In this document: one piece after another, positions 16,382 through 21,222 of the stretch | Position numbering within the stretch: position 1 is the stretch's first letter | How the letters are laid out: every line of letters begins with the position of its first letter | DNA from: Acidobacteriota bacterium | GTDB taxonomy: Bacteria; Acidobacteriota; Vicinamibacteria; Vicinamibacterales; 2-12-FULL-66-21 | Reading direction: 5' to 3' | Assembly (NCBI GenBank): GCA_013694635.1 | Contig: JACDCA010000745.1 | Span: forward strand, 1-21,222 | DNA length: 21,222 nucleotides | The notes under the pieces: model-generated | What the model was told of the DNA's origin: nothing | Seen by the model: the letters and a program-made list of their open reading frames with translations, nothing else | Database searches by the model: none | Translations under genes and position numbers: made by a program

Positions 16382-17986
16382 GTGCTGGCGCGGGTCAAGG
16401 CGCTCTTTCGTAGCCTCGCGATCTACGGATTTGGCGACGTCGCCACCTCCCTCGTCAGCTTTCTGCTCCTTCCCGTCTACACGCGGTATCTCACGGCCGA
16501 GGACTACGGCATTATCGCGATGCTGCTCACGGTCGAGGCGGTCGCAAAAATCCTGTTCCGCTTCGGGGTCGACACGGCCTTCATGCGGCTGTACTACGAC
16601 TGTGCCGATCCCCAGGCGCGTCAGAGGCTTGCCAGCACGATTTTTTTCTTCCTGCTGGCGATCAATGGCGCCGTCCTCCTGGCCGCCGTCGCCGCATCCG
16701 GGTGGCTCAGCGCGCAACTCTTCGACACGAACCGGTACTGGCTCCTCGTCGCGCTCGCCCTCGGCAACACGTTCGTCGGGGGGTTCTATTTCATTCCCCT
16801 GCAGGTCCTGAGGATTACGGAACGGTCCGGCCAGTTCATCTCATTGGTGTTCGCACGGTCCGCGGGAACCCTGGTCGCGCGGCTGGTGTTGGTGATTGGC
16901 GCCGGCATGGGCGTCATCGGGGTCATCGTCGCCGATGTCGTCGTCACGGCGGTCTTCACGCTGGTACTCGTGCCGTGGTTCGCGCCGCTGATTCGCCCGG
17001 TCTTCTCACCCGCCCTGCTGCGACAGGCGCTTGGCTTCGGGCTGCCGCGCATCCCCCACAGCCTTGCGCATCAGGTGATGGGGCTCGCCGACAGGTACTT
17101 TCTCAACGCATTCGGCACACTGCGCGACGTCGGCCTGTACTCGATCGGAGCGACGTTCGGGCTGGCGCTGAAGCTGTTTCTCAGCGCGTTCGAATACGCG
17201 TGGACGCCGTTCTTCCTCGGCGTCATGAAAGAGCCGGACGCGAAGCGGATCTACAGCACCGTCTCGACTTACGTGATCGCCGCCCTGGTCCTGCTTACCG
17301 CGGGTTTCTGCGCGGTCGGCCCCGACCTGGTTCGCCTGATGACCGCAGAGGAGTTCCACCCCTCGGGTGCCGTGACCCCCTGGATCGCGTTGGGCGTCAT
17401 GTGCCAGGGGGTCTACCTGGTCGGATCCATCGGGTTGATCATCACGCGGAAGACCTCGCGTTACCCGTTGGCCACAGGTATTGCGGCGGCGACGAACCTT
17501 GCGGCTAACGCGGTCCTGATTCCACGCTTTGGCCTTATCGGAGCGGCGTGGGCGAACGCCGTTTCGTACGCCACGCTGGCGGCGTTTACGGTCTGGCTGT
17601 CATGGCGCGAGTTCCCCATCCCCTACGAATGGCGGCGATTGGCGGCGGTGGCGGCAGCGGGCATCGGCGCTTACCTCGCGGCCGAATTCGCGATCGGGTC
17701 CTCTGCCGGCCCGCTCGTGAGCGCGGTGGCCCGCGGCGTGGTCGTGGTCGGCACCTACCTCGGCATCCTTCTGGCCACGGGTTTCCTGCATGCGGGGGAG
17801 TTTCGCGTGCTGAACGACATGCGCCGGAGGGCGCTCCGTGGTCGAACGCCGCCGCCTCCGGCGGACCAAGGCGGGCCGGTGGAGATGGCTGGAGAGATCG
17901 TCGCCACGACGCACGAATTGAACTCACACAACTCAGCACCTGGAACCCGAAAGACAGGAGACAGCCGGCAGGGCGCGGGAGACTAG
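16382..17986 (+). CDS. Wzx-like polysaccharide flippase (MATE/PST family)
   Basis: This 534-residue protein has about 12-14 transmembrane segments. The N-terminus is typical for the family (LAIYGFGDVATSLVSFLLLP-VYTRYLTAEDYGIIAML), as are GLPRIPHSLAHQVMGLADRYFL, the GLYSIGATFG segment and PRFGLIGAAWANAVSY near the end of the membrane part. It would flip an undecaprenyl-linked glycan to the outer face. The GTG start follows the GT2 stop by 10 nt, so the two genes are co-transcribed. The last 50 residues or so (from about 485) are hydrophilic and low in complexity (ATTHELNSHNSAPGTRKTGD), unlike the family, and may be former intergenic sequence. The stop lies 2 nt from the convergent gene's stop. 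Confidence 0.92.
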   Translation: MLARVKALFRSLAIYGFGDVATSLVSFLLLPVYTRYLTAEDYGIIAMLLTVEAVAKILFRFGVDTAFMRLYYDCADPQARQRLASTIFFFLLAINGAVLLAAVAASGWLSAQLFDTNRYWLLVALALGNTFVGGFYFIPLQVLRITERSGQFISLVFARSAGTLVARLVLVIGAGMGVIGVIVADVVVTAVFTLVLVPWFAPLIRPVFSPALLRQALGFGLPRIPHSLAHQVMGLADRYFLNAFGTLRDVGLYSIGATFGLALKLFLSAFEYAWTPFFLGVMKEPDAKRIYSTVSTYVIAALVLLTAGFCAVGPDLVRLMTAEEFHPSGAVTPWIALGVMCQGVYLVGSIGLIITRKTSRYPLATGIAAATNLAANAVLIPRFGLIGAAWANAVSYATLAAFTVWLSWREFPIPYEWRRLAAVAAAGIGAYLAAEFAIGSSAGPLVSAVARGVVVVGTYLGILLATGFLHAGEFRVLNDMRRRALRGRTPPPPADQGGPVEMAGEIVATTHELNSHNSAPGTRKTGDSRQGAGD

Positions 17987-17988
17987 CT

Positions 17989-20097
17989 CTATGTTCTCGT
18001 CGCACCGTGAAGATACCGCCCGCGGCGCCACAAGTACGCCGACGCCCCGGCGCCTACCGCCAGGGCGAGTGCGAGCAGCCACGGGCGCCGCGGGTAGACA
18101 AGTTTGACGACGTAATCACCGTTTGAGGGCGCGTGAAACCCCAGTTGCCCGTGTACGTCGACGATCGGCACACGCTCGCCGCCATATCTGATCTGCCACG
18201 CCGGATAGAAGTTCGTACGCACCACCACGAGATCTCCGGCGTGAACGGATGTCAGGTGGACCTCCGCAGAAAGCGGATCGAGGCCGCGTAGGTCTCCCGC
18301 GCCGCTCGCGGACACAACGGAGCGAAAGTCGGGCTCGCGCACTCGGAAGAGCCGCCACCGGCCATGTTGCCACTGTTCGGTGAAGGCATCGCTGCCCGAC
18401 AGACGCTGGATGGCCATCCGGCTCCAGACGAACAGATCACTCACTCCCCATCGACGCAGCTCGTCCACCAGCTCGCCGTCTTCGATCCAGTCGAGCCGCC
18501 GCCCCCCCAGGGCGCCGTTTGCCAGGAGGTTGCGTCGGGCGGGCGCCCATTGCCATCCATCCCACACGCCGGCATAAAAGCGGCGGCCACTGGACGGTGG
18601 GAGCAGCGCTTCAAAGTGTGCGCCGAAGGGCGTCCTCTCCATGAGGGTCGAGGGATCCCCGTCCATCTCGGGGTGATAGCTGTTCTCGACCAGAACGAGC
18701 GCACCGCGGGCCGATGCAACCCTGTCGATCAGGGCGGCGTCGAAATCACGCAGCGTGCTGACGTGTGGCACCGACGCGAACGACACCTGGATATACAAGG
18801 CGATTGTGAACAGGAGCGCGAGGGCCAGCGGCCGTCGAGCGCAGCAGGTCAGGATGAACCAGGCGATGACCGGTGCCATGAACATCGGCTGCATATGCGC
18901 GGCGCGAATCATTCCCCAACCGAGGTACTGTGGAACGTACAGTCGCGTGATGGCGATCGTTGCGAGCGAGGCGCAGGCGTAAAATCGCGCCCGGCCGCGT
19001 GCCCGGACCGCCGCGAACACGAGAATCGGCAGTAGGACGTTTGCCAGGCCCCGGTAATCGTTGACCCACCTTCCGGGAAGGGCGAGCAGCTCGACGTTGT
19101 AGTAAATCCCCCGGGTGAACTCTCGCCATTGGAACGGCGGCTGCTCCAGCACAGCGTTGTTTGGCGTGAAGTACGCGCCGAATGCGAGCGACTCCCACGT
19201 CAAGGGCAGTGCGACTACCATCGCGGCAACAAACGCGATCCCTATCCCCACAGCGTGTCGCCAGTCGCGTTCGAGGAGAACCTGGATCGCCAGGTAGCAG
19301 CCCACAAAGAGCAGGAACCCCGCATGCGCATAGAGGACCAGCGCCAGCGCCAGGACAAGGAGGGGACCGCCCCACCGACTCTGCCGCATGAGCCGCGCCG
19401 CGAGGAGTGCAGCGAACGTCGTCACCACTCCGGCAATGGAATTCGTATCCCCCGCGCCAATGAGCCCGTACGAGTAGCTCGCCGCCAGGACGGCCGCCAG
19501 ACCCATCGCCACCCACTTCAGCTCCGGGTTCGCGTCTGTCCGCAGATCCAGCCAGACCAGCAGCGGGATGGCGGCGAAAAGCGCCGCGTGAAGGACGTGA
19601 AAGCCCAGTTCGCCGCCAAACAGGCTGATGGGGATCCACGCCAGCGCCGCATGCGTCACCGTCAGGTCGGACGAGAGGTGATATCCGCCCAGGAAAGCCC
19701 ACTGCCACCCGACGACCGCACCGCGGCGAAAGAGTGCGATCTGATCAATCGTGCTCTGATAGCGCGCGGGCCAGTTGTCCAGGAAGGGAATCTTGTTCCA
19801 CGTGTCGGGTGGAAACCAGGCGAGGAACGCGAATGCCAGAAAAGCGACGCCGCCAAACCCGGCAACCATGGCGGACCGCCCCAGACGGACAGCTCCGCCC
19901 ACCGGAGCGACGACGGCCAGCCCCGTGGTCATTGCCAGTGCAGCAACGAACCAGACGCTCTTCGCCCCGTGCAGGGCACCCGCGACGCCCGCCCAGCGGC
20001 TCGTCAGCAGATAGTTCAGCCAGCAGAGCGCCAGAACTGCGAGAAGGGCTAGACGAGGAAAGGAGAACCAGGGCCTAGAGGTTGCCCAGTTTCGCAC
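17989..20097 (-). CDS. Large GT-C/YfhO-like membrane protein
   Basis: This 702-residue protein has about 12 transmembrane segments (residues 15 to about 445), a long extracytoplasmic region (about 450-670) and one final transmembrane segment. The first loop has PFLDNWPARYQSTIDQIALF (104-123), whose D107 fits a GT-C catalytic acid. The C-terminal part has NFYPAWQIRYGGERVPIVDV, followed by a NGDYVVKLVYP strand, matching the end domain of YfhO-like membrane proteins, which act in lipid-linked sugar transfer in some Gram-positives. Substrate is unknown. The GTG start overlaps the FkbM gene stop by 23 nt, so translation is probably coupled; a shorter start is possible. It is convergent with the flippase. 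Confidence 0.8.
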   Translation of the reverse strand: MRNWATSRPWFSFPRLALLAVLALCWLNYLLTSRWAGVAGALHGAKSVWFVAALAMTTGLAVVAPVGGAVRLGRSAMVAGFGGVAFLAFAFLAWFPPDTWNKIPFLDNWPARYQSTIDQIALFRRGAVVGWQWAFLGGYHLSSDLTVTHAALAWIPISLFGGELGFHVLHAALFAAIPLLVWLDLRTDANPELKWVAMGLAAVLAASYSYGLIGAGDTNSIAGVVTTFAALLAARLMRQSRWGGPLLVLALALVLYAHAGFLLFVGCYLAIQVLLERDWRHAVGIGIAFVAAMVVALPLTWESLAFGAYFTPNNAVLEQPPFQWREFTRGIYYNVELLALPGRWVNDYRGLANVLLPILVFAAVRARGRARFYACASLATIAITRLYVPQYLGWGMIRAAHMQPMFMAPVIAWFILTCCARRPLALALLFTIALYIQVSFASVPHVSTLRDFDAALIDRVASARGALVLVENSYHPEMDGDPSTLMERTPFGAHFEALLPPSSGRRFYAGVWDGWQWAPARRNLLANGALGGRRLDWIEDGELVDELRRWGVSDLFVWSRMAIQRLSGSDAFTEQWQHGRWRLFRVREPDFRSVVSASGAGDLRGLDPLSAEVHLTSVHAGDLVVVRTNFYPAWQIRYGGERVPIVDVHGQLGFHAPSNGDYVVKLVYPRRPWLLALALAVGAGASAYLWRRGRYLHGATRT

Positions 20098-21082
20098 GGC
20101 TCACAGACCAGGCGTTGTCTTCGGGCCGCCGGAGGAGTCGCCACAGCCGATGTGCGGCGGCGGCGATTCTCCGCTGCCCCGGGAATCGTCGAACCGTGCC
20201 GAGCGCCTGGGAGTTCGCCAGGTGCCGTTCGATGGCGTCACGCTCTTGAGGCGTGAGCAACCCTCTGGATGCGCCCGTAATCTCCAGCCCGTAATCCAGA
20301 TAGCCGTACAGGACGGCGACCGAGATCGCTTTCAGAAGTTTCGCGCGTCCCCGCTCGACGGGCAGCACGGAAACGGCCGCATGGAGCGCCGGAACACTGC
20401 GCAGATATAGCGCGTCAGCCCAGATGATCTGTCCGTGCGGTCCACCGGCGCGCCGTCCTTTTGCGCGTTTCCAGTAGCAGGGGCGGAGATCGAAGAGGAC
20501 GAAGCCGAATTTCCGGAGATAGGTGTCGACATCGGAGAAGAGCGGCTGGCCCGCATAGATGGCGGAAAACTCGACTTCGACTTCGACGCCGACCACGCTG
20601 GACGACAAAGCACCCTGAGCGCCCTCGAGCACATATAACTCGCTGCCCTGCGTGTCTGCCTTGATGAAGTCCACGTCCTCGACACCGCCCGCGGCGAGCA
20701 CGTTGTCAAGCGTATCAGTCGGGATCTCGATGACGGCGGTGGTGTCGAAACGCTCGGGCTCTGGAAAGGAATCGACAAACGTCCGGTCGGGTTTGAAGAT
20801 CGAGGTCAAGCCCCGGTCGCGCGCGACAAACAACGGCACCGTGCCCCGCCTGTTGTGCAGAGCGGTATTGAAAAACGTAAGAGTCCGATCCGACCGATGA
20901 CGCTCGACAAGCCTTTCGAACTCCCGTGCGTCAGGCTCAAAACCCAGCACGCGAAGGTGACGTCGAGCCGGAAGCCAGTTGGTCTTCAGGCCACCCCTGG
21001 CGCCGATATCAGCAAGGACCAATGGATAACGGTCGTACGCCGGAGCAAAGCGTGAGTCCAGGAATACATCCAAGCCATTCAT
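20075..21082 (-). CDS. FkbM-family SAM-dependent methyltransferase
   Basis: The product has 335 residues. The SAM-binding loop is LADIGARGG (23-31), followed by FEPD (48-51), and the family hallmark DFIKADTQGSELYVLEGA (138-154) is intact. FkbM-type enzymes O-methylate sugars or other hydroxyls, and are common in exopolysaccharide and O-antigen loci. The long C-terminal region (from about residue 245) is basic and helical. On the minus strand upstream is a perfect TTGACA (21127-21132), but no good -10 at the right spacing, so the promoter is unsure. The last 23 nt overlap the next gene. Confidence 0.9.
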   Translation of the reverse strand: MNGLDVFLDSRFAPAYDRYPLVLADIGARGGLKTNWLPARRHLRVLGFEPDAREFERLVERHRSDRTLTFFNTALHNRRGTVPLFVARDRGLTSIFKPDRTFVDSFPEPERFDTTAVIEIPTDTLDNVLAAGGVEDVDFIKADTQGSELYVLEGAQGALSSSVVGVEVEVEFSAIYAGQPLFSDVDTYLRKFGFVLFDLRPCYWKRAKGRRAGGPHGQIIWADALYLRSVPALHAAVSVLPVERGRAKLLKAISVAVLYGYLDYGLEITGASRGLLTPQERDAIERHLANSQALGTVRRFPGQRRIAAAAHRLWRLLRRPEDNAWSVSRAKLGNL

Positions 21083-21154
21083 GATGGGTTACTCGGCGGG
21101 TGGGCGTCAATCATCGTCGTCCGATCTGTCAAGACGGTAACCAGGACAAGCTCG

Positions 21155-21222
21155 TTAGGGCTTGCGCCTCCAGACGGAGAACATGAGAGTCTCCCGGTCG
21201 GCGACATAGCGCTCGGTGAGCC
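21155..21222 (-). CDS. C-terminal end of an unidentified protein, cut by window edge
   Basis: On the minus strand, the frame entering from the right edge reads LTERYVADRETLMFSVWRRKP then a TAA at 21155-21157. The amphipathic composition looks like a real protein end, and such ends occur in SAM methyltransferases or other enzymes of surface-glycan loci, but 21 residues are too few to name a family. The other two frames read shadow-like, rich in Ser/Pro or stopped, although one runs to a TGA that overlaps the FkbM ATG. It is on the same strand as the FkbM gene and 72 nt away from it. Confidence 0.45.
   Translation of the reverse strand, partial: LTERYVADRETLMFSVWRRKP

Noticed and set aside
21105..21132. 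TTGACA (21127-21132) and TTGACG (21105-21110) on the minus strand as promoter of the FkbM gene
   Set aside because: The -35 word is perfect but no -10 of quality lies 16-18 nt downstream of either.
21083..21222. An alternative minus-strand frame that ends in a TGA overlapping the FkbM ATG
   Set aside because: Its composition is Ser/Pro-rich and shadow-like; the frame ending in TAA at 21155 reads as a more protein-like end. I cannot exclude it.

Overview
The window is about 21 kb of GC-rich, gene-dense bacterial DNA with short spacers and no rRNA, tRNA, CRISPR array, transposase or phage gene that I can see. GC content, a fused alpha/beta 2-oxoacid dehydrogenase E1, an NHL-like beta-propeller protein and many large membrane glycosyltransferases suggest an environmental Acidobacteriota-type organism (perhaps Vicinamibacteria). 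That assignment is inference from gene style, not a database result.

Left part (1-7204): a secreted-type beta-propeller protein cut by the left edge, then the fused E1 gene, both on the minus strand. A small cupin gene is divergent from E1 and shares a promoter region with back-to-back -10 boxes. A tight minus-strand operon follows: murJ (lipid II flippase), an Fsr-like MFS exporter, and a rhomboid protease.

Central part (7418-15542): a long minus-strand operon, read right to left. It encodes a GT-C membrane glycosyltransferase, a SAM methyltransferase, a double-GNAT acetyltransferase, a polysaccharide deacetylase, a GT4 glycosyltransferase, a second GT-C-like membrane protein and YqeY. Genes abut or overlap by 4-14 nt, and a good hairpin terminator lies at 7312-7337. 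On the plus strand, divergently from the operon, come a DPM1-like GT2 glycosyltransferase and a Wzx-like flippase (15541-17986).

Right part (17989-21222): a large GT-C/YfhO-like membrane protein overlapping an FkbM methyltransferase gene, and the last residues of another gene.

Together, 7.9-21 kb reads as a surface-glycan or glycolipid locus. The GT2 enzyme would charge a polyprenyl-phosphate sugar, GT-C enzymes would use such lipid-linked donors outside the membrane, GT4 would extend the chain in the cytoplasm, deacetylase, acetyltransferase and methyltransferases would decorate it, and Wzx would flip it. The product is unknown.

The most unusual non-coding signal is that three separate intergenic spacers (about 944-1040, 3625-3686, 11875-11904) are each filled by tandem copies of a different 7-10 nt word plus inverted copies, so each can fold into a hairpin. 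One of them runs into the start of a coding sequence.
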